DNA of 64,000 nt from Leeia speluncae (GTDB lineage Bacteria > Pseudomonadota > Gammaproteobacteria > Burkholderiales > Leeiaceae). Below the pieces are notes generated by a model. It made no database searches. It had not been told where the DNA came from and saw only the letters and a program-made list of their open reading frames with translations. Below, piece by piece: positions 38,158 to 47,692 of this stretch. The stretch spans positions 310,001 to 374,000 of the forward strand of contig NZ_JAJBZT010000001.1 of NCBI RefSeq assembly GCF_020564625.1, given 5' to 3'. Position numbers and translations under genes: made by a program. Each line of letters starts with the position of its first letter. Position 1 is the first letter of the stretch.

Positions 38158-39951
38158 ATGGAACATATTCGTAACTTTTCTATCATTGCTCACATCGATC
38201 ACGGTAAATCGACGCTAGCCGATCGTTTTATCCAATTCTGCGGTGGACTAGAAGCGCGAGAGATGTCATCGCAAGTGCTGGATTCAATGGATATTGAAAA
38301 GGAGCGCGGTATTACGATTAAAGCCCAAACTGCGGCGTTATCGTATAAAGCATTAGATGGAAATGTGTACAATCTAAACCTAATTGATACTCCTGGACAC
38401 GTTGACTTTTCTTACGAAGTTAGCCGGTCTTTAGCTGCTTGCGAAGGGGCATTGTTGGTTGTTGATGCTTCTCAGGGTGTGGAAGCACAAACCGTAGCAA
38501 ACTGTTATACCGCGATTGAGCAAAATGTAGAGGTTGTACCAGTACTTAACAAAATTGATTTGCCTGCCGCAGAGCCAGAGCGTGTTAGTGAAGAAATTGA
38601 AGATATTATTGGTATCGATGCGACTGATGCGGTAAGAGCTTCTGCAAAAAGTGGCATCGGTATTCAAGACATCCTTGAGACAGTTGTAGCTAAAATCCCA
38701 CCTCCTAAAGGCGATTTAACCGCACCACTAAAAGCACTGATTATTGATAGTTGGTTTGACAACTATGTAGGCGTTGTGATGTTGGTCAGAGTGGTTGATG
38801 GTGAGCTGAAACCAAAAGATAAAATTTTGTTCATGAGCTCAAAGGCTCAGTATCTTTGCGAACAAGTTGGTGTGTTCACGCCAAAATCTGTGCAACGGAC
38901 TTCGCTAAAAGCAGGTGAAGTAGGGTTCGTGATTGCAGGCATTAAAGAACTAAAAAATGCAAAGGTCGGTGATACTATTACGATCGCAAACAAGCCAGCT
39001 TCTGAAGCTTTACCTGGTTTTAAAGAAATCAAATCTCAAGTGTTTGCCGGTTTATATCCTGTTGAAAGTCATGATTATGAGAACTTACGTGACTCATTGG
39101 AAAAGCTGCAACTAAACGATGCGAGTTTGCATTTTGAACCCGAGGTGTCACAAGCCTTAGGGTTTGGTTTCCGTTGCGGCTTTTTAGGCCTACTTCACAT
39201 GGAGATTGTGCAAGAGCGTCTAGAGCGTGAGTTTGATATGGATTTGATTACAACCGCGCCGACAGTGGTTTATCAAGTTCAAATGAAAGATGGCGAATTG
39301 CTTGAAGTAGAGAACCCTTCAAAACTTCCTGACTTAGCCAAGGTCGAAGAGATCCGTGAACCGATTATTACTGCTCATATTCTAGTTCCTCCAGATTATC
39401 TAGGGGCGGTAATGACCTTGTGTAATAACAAGCGTGGCGTTCAAAAGAATATGCAGTATTTAGGTCGACAAGTAATGTTGACTTATGATTTGCCAATGAA
39501 TGAAGTCGTGATGGATTTCTTCGATAAACTGAAATCCGTTAGCCGTGGCTATGCTTCTCTAGACTATGATTTTAAAGAGTTTTTGCCTGCAGATTTGGTT
39601 AAGCTAGATATCTTGGTAAACGGTGATAAGGTTGATGCGTTGTCGTTAATTGTGCACCGTGCCAACAGTGTGTACAGAGGTCGTGAGTTAGTTAGCAAAA
39701 TGCGTGAACTGATTCCTCGCCAAATGTATGACGTGGCGGTTCAGGCGGCGATTGGTGCAAACATTATTGCACGTGAAAACGTTAAGGCGATGCGTAAAGA
39801 CGTTTTGGCAAAATGTTATGGTGGTGATATTACGCGTAAGAAGAAACTGCTAGAAAAGCAAAAAGCTGGTAAGAAACGTATGAAGCAAGTGGGTAATGTG
39901 GAGATTCCACAAGAAGCCTTCTTGGCAATTTTGCAAGTTAGTGACAAATAA
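38158..39951 (+). CDS. lepA: Elongation factor 4 (LepA)
   Basis: LepA is a ribosome-associated GTPase that aids translation or 30S maturation under stress. The 597-residue protein has G1 AHIDHGKST (about 10-18), G2/G3 ERGITIKAQ and DTPGHVDF (about 77-84), and G4 NKID (about 131). The EF-G-like domains and the LepA-specific C-terminal end [19 protein letters not shown] are also present. The start at 38158 gives the canonical [16 protein letters not shown]; an earlier in-frame ATG lies in the terminator region. No good Shine-Dalgarno sequence is visible. lepB follows after 29 bases. Confidence 0.97.
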   Translation: MEHIRNFSIIAHIDHGKSTLADRFIQFCGGLEAREMSSQVLDSMDIEKERGITIKAQTAALSYKALDGNVYNLNLIDTPGHVDFSYEVSRSLAACEGALLVVDASQGVEAQTVANCYTAIEQNVEVVPVLNKIDLPAAEPERVSEEIEDIIGIDATDAVRASAKSGIGIQDILETVVAKIPPPKGDLTAPLKALIIDSWFDNYVGVVMLVRVVDGELKPKDKILFMSSKAQYLCEQVGVFTPKSVQRTSLKAGEVGFVIAGIKELKNAKVGDTITIANKPASEALPGFKEIKSQVFAGLYPVESHDYENLRDSLEKLQLNDASLHFEPEVSQALGFGFRCGFLGLLHMEIVQERLEREFDMDLITTAPTVVYQVQMKDGELLEVENPSKLPDLAKVEEIREPIITAHILVPPDYLGAVMTLCNNKRGVQKNMQYLGRQVMLTYDLPMNEVVMDFFDKLKSVSRGYASLDYDFKEFLPADLVKLDILVNGDKVDALSLIVHRANSVYRGRELVSKMRELIPRQMYDVAVQAAIGANIIARENVKAMRKDVLAKCYGGDITRKKKLLEKQKAGKKRMKQVGNVEIPQEAFLAILQVSDK

Positions 39952-39980
39952 GCCTTACAACAATTAAAAAAGGAATATAG

Positions 39981-40955
39981 ATGAATTGGATGGCCATGTG
40001 GTCGATTGCCGCTGTTGTCGGGATCGTTTTGGTTGTTGTTGGTTCAAAATCACCAAGATCTGAAACCGGAGAGGCACCAGCAGCTTTACAATTTGGCTAT
40101 ATGGCCTTAGTTGTTGGGCTTTTTGGTTTGGTGGGTTATCAAACTAGTCTAGCGCTAGCAATGCTTCTTTTTGTGCTGATTTCCGGTGTGGTGTGGGTAC
40201 TTGATAAATGGGTATGGGCTAAAAAGCGAGCGAAAGACCAACGTCAGCATGATGCAGTTGAGCTTTTAGCTGGTTTGTTTCCGGTGATTGGAGTGGTATT
40301 TGTTGTTCGCTCTTTCTTGTTCGAACCTTTTACCATTCCTTCGAGCTCAATGCGTCCGGGCCTCATCCCTGGTGATTTTATTTTAGTAAATCGCTTTGCT
40401 TATGGTGTTCGTGTTCCCGTATCAAATCAGGTGATGATTGATACAGGTAAGCCAGCAAGAGGGGATGTGATGGTATTTCACTATCCTCCAGAACCAACTA
40501 AAGACTTTATCAAGCGTGTTGTTGGATTACCTGGTGATGAAGTGCTTTATAAGAATAAGCAGTTATTCATCAATAATAAGGAAATTCCGCAGGAATGGGT
40601 TGGTGATGCTGAATACCCAAGAGATGGACAATTCTTGCCTGTACCAGTAAAGCAGTTTAAAGAAACGCTTGGAAATGCAACGCATTTGATGCAGCAAGTT
40701 GAAGGAGCTCCTTCGGTCAATCATTTAGGTGTTCAACAGTTTCCACATAGAGAAAACTGTAGTTATGCGTTAGATGATTCATGGTTTAAATGTAAGGTTC
40801 CTGCTGGTCAGTACTTTATGATGGGTGATAACAGAGATGATAGTTCAGATGGCCGCTACTGGGGGTTTGTGCCTGACGAAAATATAGTGGGTAAAGCGGT
40901 GGTTATCTGGTTTAATTGGCCAGAGTTAAGTCGTGTCGGTACTGTAATTCGTTAA
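39981..40955 (+). CDS. lepB: Signal peptidase I
   Basis: LepB removes signal peptides from Sec- and Tat-exported proteins at the periplasmic face of the inner membrane. The 324-residue protein has N-terminal hydrophobic segments (about 4-21, 38-54 and 57-75) and a further one near 97-112. The catalytic Ser lies in PSSSMRPG (S123) and the general-base Lys in DFIKRVVGLPGD (K178). The late box GDNRDDSSDGRYWGFVP is intact. AAAAAAGGA precedes the ATG. It lies between lepA and rnc, the usual order. Confidence 0.97.
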   Translation: MNWMAMWSIAAVVGIVLVVVGSKSPRSETGEAPAALQFGYMALVVGLFGLVGYQTSLALAMLLFVLISGVVWVLDKWVWAKKRAKDQRQHDAVELLAGLFPVIGVVFVVRSFLFEPFTIPSSSMRPGLIPGDFILVNRFAYGVRVPVSNQVMIDTGKPARGDVMVFHYPPEPTKDFIKRVVGLPGDEVLYKNKQLFINNKEIPQEWVGDAEYPRDGQFLPVPVKQFKETLGNATHLMQQVEGAPSVNHLGVQQFPHRENCSYALDDSWFKCKVPAGQYFMMGDNRDDSSDGRYWGFVPDENIVGKAVVIWFNWPELSRVGTVIR

Positions 40956-40974
40956 GCTTAATGAGGGTTCCATA

Positions 40975-41343
40975 ATGAGATTTTTGCAAAACAAGAAAAA
41001 GCAAGCTGGTGTTTCCCTGCTCGGAGTCTTATTTTGGGGCGTGTTTATTGGGGCTGGCGTGTTGTTAGGATTTAAAGTTTTCCCGGGTTACTCGGAATTC
41101 ATGGAAGTAAAACGTGCATTATCTCGTACGGCGGAAAAAGGTGGTCAGCCGAATGATCTGCGAGATAGTTTCGATAAAAATGTACAAGCCGGCTATATTA
41201 AAACAATCAGTGCTAAGGATTTGATTATTGAGCCAGTAGGCCAAAATTTTAGACTTAGCGTGTCGTACCAGTATAAAGTGCCATTAATAGCTAATGCCAC
41301 ATTGATATTGGATTTTAATTCAAGTGCTCAAACGGGTTCTTGA
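40975..41343 (+). CDS. DUF4845 family membrane-anchored protein
   Basis: A 122-residue protein with one N-terminal transmembrane helix (about 13-33) beginning KKKQAGVSLLGVLFWGVFIG, which recalls type IV pilin-like anchors, and a small periplasmic domain. Members of this family are found between lepB and rnc in beta- and gammaproteobacteria, as here. The function is unknown. GAGGG precedes the ATG. Confidence 0.85.
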   Translation: MRFLQNKKKQAGVSLLGVLFWGVFIGAGVLLGFKVFPGYSEFMEVKRALSRTAEKGGQPNDLRDSFDKNVQAGYIKTISAKDLIIEPVGQNFRLSVSYQYKVPLIANATLILDFNSSAQTGS

Positions 41344-41358
41344 TCAACAGGTAAGTGA

Positions 41359-42063
41359 ATGCAAAGAAAAGAAAATGAACAGGTGCTTCAGGAGTCAATA
41401 GGGTATCAGTTCAAAAAACAAAGTTTATTAAGGCAGGCTCTCACACACAGAAGTTATGGGATTCCTCATAATGAAAGGTTAGAGTTTTTAGGCGATAGTG
41501 TATTGTCACTGTCGCTTTCTGCTTTATTGTATGACCGTTTTCCGTTGTTATCTGAAGGCGAACTTTCTCGCATGCGTGCTAATTTGGTGAATCAACAGGC
41601 ACTTTGTGAGATCGCCTCTAAGCTCAATGTTGGCGAAATGTTGTGGTTAGGAGAGGGTGAGCTAAAAAGTGGCGGCCGTTCTAGACCTTCCATTTTAGCC
41701 GATGCATTAGAAGCCTTGATGGGAGCAATTTACTTAGATGGTGGATTGCCAGCAGCAAAAAATTGGATAGATCAATTGTATCTCCCAATGCTTGATTATC
41801 TTGATCCTAAAACTGTTGGTAAAGACCCTAAAACACTACTTCAAGAGTTTTTGCAGGGACGTAAGTTACCGTTGCCACTTTATCGTGTAATAAAAACGGA
41901 AGGTGCTGTTCATGAGCAGCAATTCGAAGTGGAATGTGAAGTGTCAAAATTTAATCTGAAAATTGTTGCGGTAGGACTAAGCCGGCGTTTGGCTGAACAA
42001 AAAGCGGCGGCAGAAATGCTTCCTGTCATTGAAGGTATTTTAAAGAACAAAAAGCATGGATGA
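41359..42063 (+). CDS. rnc: Ribonuclease III
   Basis: RNase III cleaves double-stranded RNA in rRNA and mRNA processing. The 234-residue protein has the signature NERLEFLGDSVLS (about 38-50) with the catalytic acidic residues. The second metal-site segment is ADALEALMGAIYLDGG (about 114-129). A C-terminal double-stranded RNA-binding domain (about 155-228) ends in RRLAEQKAAAEML. It overlaps era by eight bases. Confidence 0.97.
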   Translation: MQRKENEQVLQESIGYQFKKQSLLRQALTHRSYGIPHNERLEFLGDSVLSLSLSALLYDRFPLLSEGELSRMRANLVNQQALCEIASKLNVGEMLWLGEGELKSGGRSRPSILADALEALMGAIYLDGGLPAAKNWIDQLYLPMLDYLDPKTVGKDPKTLLQEFLQGRKLPLPLYRVIKTEGAVHEQQFEVECEVSKFNLKIVAVGLSRRLAEQKAAAEMLPVIEGILKNKKHG

Positions 42064-42982
42064 AATTAAGCAAGATCAAATGGATGAATCTCAAGAGGCG
42101 GGATTTCGCTGCGGATATGTAGCGATTGTAGGCCGACCAAACGTTGGTAAGTCAACCTTGCTAAATCATCTTGTTGGCCAGAAGATTAGTATTACATCTC
42201 GTAAGGCACAAACAACGCGTCATCGAATTACGGGCATTTTCACCGATGAGAAATGCCAGTTAATTTATGTAGATACCCCTGGTTGGCAGACGAAACATCG
42301 TACAGCTATGCACCAGGCAATGAATAGAAGTGTGACTTCTGCATTGAATGCAATCGACGTGGTTTTGTTTGTAATTGAAGCTGGACGCTACACCAAAGAA
42401 GATGAAGATGTATTAAAAAGATTGCCAGCCAAAGTGCCTGTTGTGCTTGTGATTAATAAGGCGGATCGTCTAAAAGAGGACAAGCCAAGATTACTAGCAT
42501 TTATGAAGGAAATGTCAGAGAAGCATTCTTTTGCTGCGATTGTGCCTGTGATTGCGCAATATGGTCATAAATTAGATGTGTTAACAGAAGCATTTATGCC
42601 ATGCATTCCTGAGGGGGATGCCATTTACGATGAAGATCAAATTACTGATCGCAGTGAACGCTTTTTGGCCGCTGAAATCGTGCGTGAAAAAATCTTCCGC
42701 TTGTTAGGTGATGAACTGCCATACGCAATGAATGTCTTTATCGAGAAGTTTGAAATTGAGGGCTCTCTTCGACGCATTCATGCCGCTGTAATGGTGGATA
42801 AGCCGGGCCAAAAAGCTATTTTGATTGGTAAAGGTGGCGAGAAACTAAAGCGGATAGCGACAGAGGCTCGCATCGATATGGAAACACTGTTTGATGGTAA
42901 GGTGTTTTTACAGGTGTGGGTAAAAGTTAAAGGTGGCTGGGCGGATGATACACGAGTACTTCGTGAGTTCGGGTTCGAATAA
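42056..42982 (+). CDS. era: GTPase Era
   Basis: Era binds the 3' end of 16S rRNA and is needed for 30S assembly. The 308-residue protein has G1 GRPNVGKST (about 26-34), G2 TTRHRI, G3 DTPG, G4 NKAD (about 142) and a C-terminal KH domain with ILIGKGGEKLK (about 258-268). The ATG overlaps the end of rnc, implying coupled translation. The first 15 residues are a polar extension that may not all be translated, since an ATG nine codons in is also possible. Confidence 0.97.
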   Translation: MDEIKQDQMDESQEAGFRCGYVAIVGRPNVGKSTLLNHLVGQKISITSRKAQTTRHRITGIFTDEKCQLIYVDTPGWQTKHRTAMHQAMNRSVTSALNAIDVVLFVIEAGRYTKEDEDVLKRLPAKVPVVLVINKADRLKEDKPRLLAFMKEMSEKHSFAAIVPVIAQYGHKLDVLTEAFMPCIPEGDAIYDEDQITDRSERFLAAEIVREKIFRLLGDELPYAMNVFIEKFEIEGSLRRIHAAVMVDKPGQKAILIGKGGEKLKRIATEARIDMETLFDGKVFLQVWVKVKGGWADDTRVLREFGFE

Positions 42983-43013
42983 TTCGTTGCGTCACTCATA
43001 AATATCTATCGGC

Positions 43014-43751
43014 ATGCATAAAAAAGATGGAAAGGTTGAGGCGCAAAAGGGGTATGTGATACATACATACCCCTATAAAGAAACTAGTCTCATCCTAGAT
43101 GTGTTCACTGAGCAATATGGACGTGTCTCCATTGTCGCAAGGGGGGCACGGCGCCCAAATTCTGCAATTCGTTCAGTCTTATTGCCTTTTCAATTACTGG
43201 AATTTAGTTGGTTTGGTAAGTCTGAGCTCAAAACACTTCATAAAATAGAGTGGTGTGGCGGTGTTAGGGCGTTAGCGGGTAATGCGCTTATTAGTGGCTA
43301 TTACTTAAATGAATTATTGATTGCCTTGCTCCCAAAAGAAGACTCGATAGAGCCTCAATTCTTTTGGACTTATCACCATACGGTTAAGTCACTTGCAGAC
43401 GAGATATTTGAGCATTCTGCAATTCGATATTATGAATTGGCTTTGCTTAGGAGTGCAGGGTATGGTTTTCATGCAGTGATAGAGGAGCATGCGCTACCAA
43501 TATTGCCAGAAAAAACTTATCGCTACCGATACGAATATGGAATTGGCTTGCATGATGGAGTTCTCACTCCGCTGGATTTCTCTATCACTGGAGAGTTGAT
43601 TCAGGTATTGTCTAAGGGTGACGTGATTGAAAAGCATTTAAGAAAAGAAGCGCGGCAATTTCTCGCTTGGCTACTTAAATTTGCTTTACCAGAACAACAC
43701 TCCCTTCAGAGTCAGGTTTTAATTCAAAAAATTTATGCACTTCAAGACTGA
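43014..43751 (+). CDS. recO: DNA repair protein RecO
   Basis: RecO works with RecR to load RecA on SSB-coated DNA. The 245-residue protein has an N-terminal OB fold (about 12-85) with GYVIHTYPYKETSLILDVFT and GRVSIVARGARRP, followed by a helical C-terminal domain. The zinc cysteines of some RecO proteins are absent. It starts 31 bases after era with a weak ribosome-binding site. In related genomes pdxJ and acpS usually follow recO; here nagZ does. Confidence 0.94.
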   Translation: MHKKDGKVEAQKGYVIHTYPYKETSLILDVFTEQYGRVSIVARGARRPNSAIRSVLLPFQLLEFSWFGKSELKTLHKIEWCGGVRALAGNALISGYYLNELLIALLPKEDSIEPQFFWTYHHTVKSLADEIFEHSAIRYYELALLRSAGYGFHAVIEEHALPILPEKTYRYRYEYGIGLHDGVLTPLDFSITGELIQVLSKGDVIEKHLRKEARQFLAWLLKFALPEQHSLQSQVLIQKIYALQD

Positions 43752-43785
43752 AACTCATCAGTCTCCTCTTACTCGAGATAACTAC

Positions 43786-44877
43786 ATGACTGTCGTGACT
43801 CAGCATATACCCCTTGGGCCTATTATTGTCGATATTGCTTCAACTGAATTAACTTCGTTGGAAAGAACTCGATTAAAACACCCAATGGTAGGGGGGGTGA
43901 TTTTATTTGCTAGAAACTTCGAGTCAATTGAACAACTGATTAAGTTAACTGCAGAGATTCGAGCCATAAGAAAGCCTTCGCTGTTGATTTCGGTTGACCA
44001 TGAAGGGGGGCGGGTTCAACGTTTTAAAAAGGGCTTCACTAGAATTCCTGCGATGTCGGTGTTTGGGGAGTTATGGGCACAGGACGAATACAAAGCAAAA
44101 ACGTTGGCCGAAAAAACAGGCTATGTCCTTGCTGCCGAGTTAAGGGCGTCAGGTGTTGATTTTAGTTTTGCGCCAGTCTTGGATTTGGATTTTGGTCGTT
44201 CTTCAGTGATTGGTAATCGTGCGTTTCATTCTAATCCGCAAGTGGTAGCAAGCATTGCAAAATCGGTGATTAGAGGGATGAAGTTGGCAGGAATGCATCC
44301 ATGTGGAAAACATTTTCCGGGTCATGGGTATGTAGAGGTGGATTCACATGTTGGAATACCTTCAGACGACAGGGGGTACGAAGACATTCACTCGGCTGAC
44401 ATTTATCCGTATCGGCAGTTGTTTGATGCTGGCTTAACTGCGATCATGCCTGCACATGTCATTTATTCTAAAGTGGATGCTAAGCCAGCAGGGTTCTCGC
44501 GTGTTTGGTTGCAAGAGATATTAAGGTCGAGGCTGGGGTTTGACGGCGTGATCATTAGTGATGCTTTAGATATGGAAGGCGCATCATTTGCAGGATCCAC
44601 TTTTACACAGCGTGTGGCAACGGCGATTGATGCAGGTTGCGATTTAGTATTGGCAACAAATCGACCGGAAGATACAGATCGAATGCTGGAAGAGTTAAAG
44701 CTGCCAGTTAATGCTGTTTCGCTGACGAGGCTGGCAAGATTGCATGGGGAGCCAGATCCGCATCTTACTTGGGAAAAATTGAAAAATGACATTGCATTTC
44801 AAGCCACTAGACTTGAAGTCTCAGCTCTAGTTGGGGAAAAAACAGATGCGATGTGGGGTGCTAACGTGGGAGAGTAG
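43786..44877 (+). CDS. nagZ: Beta-N-acetylhexosaminidase
   Basis: NagZ removes N-acetylglucosamine from muropeptide fragments in cytoplasmic peptidoglycan recycling. The 363-residue GH3 protein has DHEGGRVQRF (about 69-78), the catalytic-loop line KHFPGHGYVEVDSH (about 180-193) with the Asp-His dyad, and the nucleophile Asp in ISDALDMEGA (about 256-265). The ATG at 43786 was chosen because GAGATAAC lies upstream and the family usually starts this close to the PLGPIIVDI strand. The longer frame from 43735 overlaps recO. The last 17 bases overlap the convergent Nudix gene. Confidence 0.93.
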   Translation: MTVVTQHIPLGPIIVDIASTELTSLERTRLKHPMVGGVILFARNFESIEQLIKLTAEIRAIRKPSLLISVDHEGGRVQRFKKGFTRIPAMSVFGELWAQDEYKAKTLAEKTGYVLAAELRASGVDFSFAPVLDLDFGRSSVIGNRAFHSNPQVVASIAKSVIRGMKLAGMHPCGKHFPGHGYVEVDSHVGIPSDDRGYEDIHSADIYPYRQLFDAGLTAIMPAHVIYSKVDAKPAGFSRVWLQEILRSRLGFDGVIISDALDMEGASFAGSTFTQRVATAIDAGCDLVLATNRPEDTDRMLEELKLPVNAVSLTRLARLHGEPDPHLTWEKLKNDIAFQATRLEVSALVGEKTDAMWGANVGE

Positions 44878-45511
44878 CCAGCTCGGCAAAAGAAGCGTTG
44901 CTTAGAATTAACTCTCTAAGTTGAACGAGGAGGCTGGCTGTAGCTCCCCAAATATAAAAACCGTTATACGCGATAACATGAATGGTATGTTCTTTTTGCC
45001 ATCGGATAATTTTTTCCTTTTTGAGGGCATCAGGATTAAGTAGTTGTAGTAAAGGTAGTTCAAAAACTTGCTCTACTTCACTTGTTGAAAGGTTGTAGTG
45101 GGCCTTTCGGCTGATGAGGCCGATAATTGGATGGATATTAAATTGGCTAACAGTTGGTAGCGGTAATAGGGCTCCGATTGGTCGAATGTCTTCTCTGGCA
45201 ATTCCTATTTCTTCAAAGGTTTCACGCAGCGCTGTTTCTGTTGTGCTTCTATCTGATAAATCAACTTTCCCTCCCGGAAAGCAAACTTGCCCCTGGTGCG
45301 ATGGCAAATTCAGACTGCGCTTGGTGAGTAATATATTTATTTTTCCATCATCAATAATAAATGGGATAAGCACTGCTGCTTGACGTAACTCAGAAGCTGG
45401 TTCGACTAAAGTTGGATTGCTAAGGCTACGTGAAAAACAAGAGGTCAGTAACTGTGTTAATTCCTCCTTGTTTAATCTATCGATTGCCGACCATAGTTGG
45501 AAAGTATTCAT
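44861..45511 (-). CDS. Nudix hydrolase, CoA-pyrophosphatase-like
   Basis: A 216-residue protein with the Nudix helix TETALRETFEEIGI (about 92-105) and, before it, LTKRSLNLPSHQGQVCFPGG. The latter matches the NuCoA motif (LLTKRSxxLxxHxGQVxFPGG) of coenzyme A diphosphatases such as NudL. Such enzymes split CoA into 3',5'-ADP and 4'-phosphopantetheine. The 3' end overlaps nagZ. It is alone on the minus strand here. Confidence 0.88.
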   Translation of the reverse strand: MNTFQLWSAIDRLNKEELTQLLTSCFSRSLSNPTLVEPASELRQAAVLIPFIIDDGKINILLTKRSLNLPSHQGQVCFPGGKVDLSDRSTTETALRETFEEIGIAREDIRPIGALLPLPTVSQFNIHPIIGLISRKAHYNLSTSEVEQVFELPLLQLLNPDALKKEKIIRWQKEHTIHVIAYNGFYIWGATASLLVQLRELILSNASFAELATLPR

Positions 45512-45577
45512 AATAACTAAATCCGTTGGATCACCTAATTCTAATACATTTTGCTATAGGTGTATTTGCTTTCATGA

Positions 45578-45606
45578 TTGATGAAAAGCCTAGTTTGAGG
45601 TACAAT
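45578..45606 (+). promoter_or_regulatory. Sigma-70 promoter of carAB
   Basis: TTGATG (45578-45583), a 17-base spacer and TACAAT (45601-45606) make a strong housekeeping promoter. It predicts a leader of about 165 bases before carA. Confidence 0.7.
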
Positions 45607-45630
45607 ATCAAGGTTTAAAAAGCACAACAG

Positions 45631-45733
45631 CGGGATAGGCTAAGCGCCTGTCCCGTTTCTATAAGTAGCAGTAGAAAATTCAATTCTACTGCTTTCACTT
45701 GTCTGGCTGAGCGATCGCACTTATCTGGTGCGA
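45631..45733 (+). promoter_or_regulatory. Structured carAB leader with three hairpins
   Basis: First stem: CGGGATAGGC/GCCTGTCCCG (45631-45640 with 45646-45655, one G-U), followed by TTTCT. Second stem: AGCAGTAGAA/TTCTACTGCT (45667-45676 with 45684-45693). Third stem: TCGCAC/GTGCGA (45715-45720 with 45728-45733). The first resembles an intrinsic terminator placed before the gene, so attenuation by pyrimidine or arginine supply is possible. No leader peptide was found that would explain it. Confidence 0.5.
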
Positions 45734-45776
45734 ATCAGTTGGCAGGTTTTGTAAACGTCAGGATAAGGAGCAACCA

Positions 45777-46910
45777 GTGTCTCAACATCAGCCCGCCATT
45801 CTTGCATTAGCCGACGGGACGGTGTTTCGCGGCGTCTCAATTGGCAGCGCCGGCGTGACCGTAGGCGAGGTGGTTTTTAATACCGCCCTGACCGGATATC
45901 AAGAAATTCTGACTGACCCTTCATATACAAAACAAATTGTAACCCTTACCTATCCTCACATCGGTAATGTTGGTGTGAATAGCGAAGATGCTGAAGCTGG
46001 TGGTGTATATGCCTCCGGGTTGGTCATCAGAGATTTGCCGCTTTTGGTTTCAAACTGGCGTTCAGAAATGTCTCTGCCAGATTATTTAAAGCAACATAAT
46101 GTTGTCGCAATTGCTGATATTGATACCCGTAAGCTAACCCGTATTTTGCGTGAAAAAGGTGCGCAAAACGGGGTGGTTATGGCTGGTCATATTGATGAGC
46201 AAAAAGCAGTTGAGCTTGCAAAAGCAGCTCCTTCAATGGCTGGTCAAGATCTTGCTAAAGTGGTTACGACTAAAGCAGCTTACGAATGGACTCAAGGTGA
46301 GTGGCGTTTAGGCGAGGGCTTTGTAGAATCTTCAGATAAGCCTTACCATGTAGTTGCTTTTGATTACGGTGTAAAACGTAATATTCTGCGCATGTTGGCT
46401 CATCGTGGTTGTAAAGTGACCGTATTGCCTGCGACAGCAACTGCTGAAGAAGCATTGTCCTACCAGCCTGATGGTGTGTTCTTAAGCAATGGGCCTGGAG
46501 ATCCAGAACCATGCGATTATGCAATTAAAGCCATTCAAACCATATTGACAACAGGCGTACCTGTTTTCGGTATTTGCTTAGGACATCAATTGCTAGGCTT
46601 GGCCTCTGGTGCTAAAACAGTAAAAATGAAGTTTGGTCATCATGGTGCCAACCATCCTGTACAAGACTTAGATAGCAAACAAGTGCTTATCACTAGCCAA
46701 AACCATGGTTTTGCAGTTGATCAAACAACATTGCCAGCTAATTTACGTCCAACACACGTTTCATTGTTTGACGGGTCTCTGCAAGGGATTGAGCGTACAG
46801 ATGTGCCTGCGTTCTCGTTTCAGGGCCATCCAGAAGCAAGTCCTGGCCCACATGATGTTGCTTATCTTTTTGATAAGTTCATTACTGCAATGGAAAAACG
46901 TAAGCAGTAA
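45777..46910 (+). CDS. carA: Carbamoyl-phosphate synthase small subunit
   Basis: CarA is the glutaminase that feeds ammonia to CarB for carbamoyl phosphate, used in arginine and pyrimidine synthesis. The 377-residue protein has the N-terminal CPSase domain ([20 protein letters not shown] at about 38-57). The class I glutamine amidotransferase domain follows, with the nucleophile Cys in [11 protein letters not shown] (about 263-273) and His/Glu in GHPEASPGP (about 347-355). The start is GTG with AAGGAG seven bases upstream. carB is separated from it by the leuE-like gene. Confidence 0.97.
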   Translation: MSQHQPAILALADGTVFRGVSIGSAGVTVGEVVFNTALTGYQEILTDPSYTKQIVTLTYPHIGNVGVNSEDAEAGGVYASGLVIRDLPLLVSNWRSEMSLPDYLKQHNVVAIADIDTRKLTRILREKGAQNGVVMAGHIDEQKAVELAKAAPSMAGQDLAKVVTTKAAYEWTQGEWRLGEGFVESSDKPYHVVAFDYGVKRNILRMLAHRGCKVTVLPATATAEEALSYQPDGVFLSNGPGDPEPCDYAIKAIQTILTTGVPVFGICLGHQLLGLASGAKTVKMKFGHHGANHPVQDLDSKQVLITSQNHGFAVDQTTLPANLRPTHVSLFDGSLQGIERTDVPAFSFQGHPEASPGPHDVAYLFDKFITAMEKRKQ

Positions 46911-46935
46911 GTCCCGTCTAAAAGGAGTTTGAGCT

Positions 46936-47604
46936 ATGTTTTATGGAGTAACTGATATAACTACATACCTTCTTGGGGTTGTGTTTATCATTCTGCTTCC
47001 TGGCCCAAACTCCTTGTATGTGCTTTCGGTTGCGGCAAGAAAAGGAGTACGTCAAGGCTTCTCTGGCGCGTTTGGCATTTTTCTTGGCGATACTATTCTT
47101 ATAACGCTAACCTCTCTTGGTGCGGCTAGTGTACTAAAAACCTTTCCAGCACTTTTCATGCTGCTTAAGTATGCTGGAGCTGCCTACCTAGCTTGGATTG
47201 GTGTAACGATGTTGAAGTCGGCTATTGGCGTTTTTCTTAAAAGAAATAAGGTCAACTCTTCCTCATTTGACACCTCTTCTGCTCAAGAAGAACGAGGCTT
47301 AAATGCGCCATTTAAGAGGGCGCTAGTAATAAGTTTGTTAAATCCAAAAGCAATTTTATTTTTATTGTCATTTTTTGTTCAGTTTGTGGATAAGACATAT
47401 CCCTATCCTGTCGTCACCTTTTTGATTTTGGGTGGTGCGATACAAATTGGGAGCGTCATTTATCTCTCAACGGTTATTCTCGCTGGAGCAAAATTGGCTA
47501 ACTATTTTAAAGCAAGATACAAACTTTGCGCCTCTCTGAATGCAGGGGTAGGGGCTTTGTTTCTAGGCTTTGGCGGCAAATTAGCATCCGCAACAATACA
47601 TTGA
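46936..47604 (+). CDS. leuE: LysE/RhtB-family exporter, LeuE-like
   Basis: A 222-residue inner-membrane protein with about six hydrophobic segments. The beginning YGVTDITTYLLGVVFIILLPG with PGPNSLYVLS and the later KRALVISLLNPKAILFLLSFF and QFVDKTYP closely resemble E. coli LeuE, which exports leucine and some analogues. Substrate in this organism is not proven. AAAGGAG precedes the ATG. Its place between carA and carB is unusual and makes it part of the carAB transcript unless it has its own promoter. Confidence 0.85.
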   Translation: MFYGVTDITTYLLGVVFIILLPGPNSLYVLSVAARKGVRQGFSGAFGIFLGDTILITLTSLGAASVLKTFPALFMLLKYAGAAYLAWIGVTMLKSAIGVFLKRNKVNSSSFDTSSAQEERGLNAPFKRALVISLLNPKAILFLLSFFVQFVDKTYPYPVVTFLILGGAIQIGSVIYLSTVILAGAKLANYFKARYKLCASLNAGVGALFLGFGGKLASATIH

Positions 47605-47692
47605 ATTTTAAGATTTAATCCAACTTGGTTGGATGGCAAACATTTCGAATCAACAATTATTAGACATCGATACAATCGACGAGTGAGTAAGC

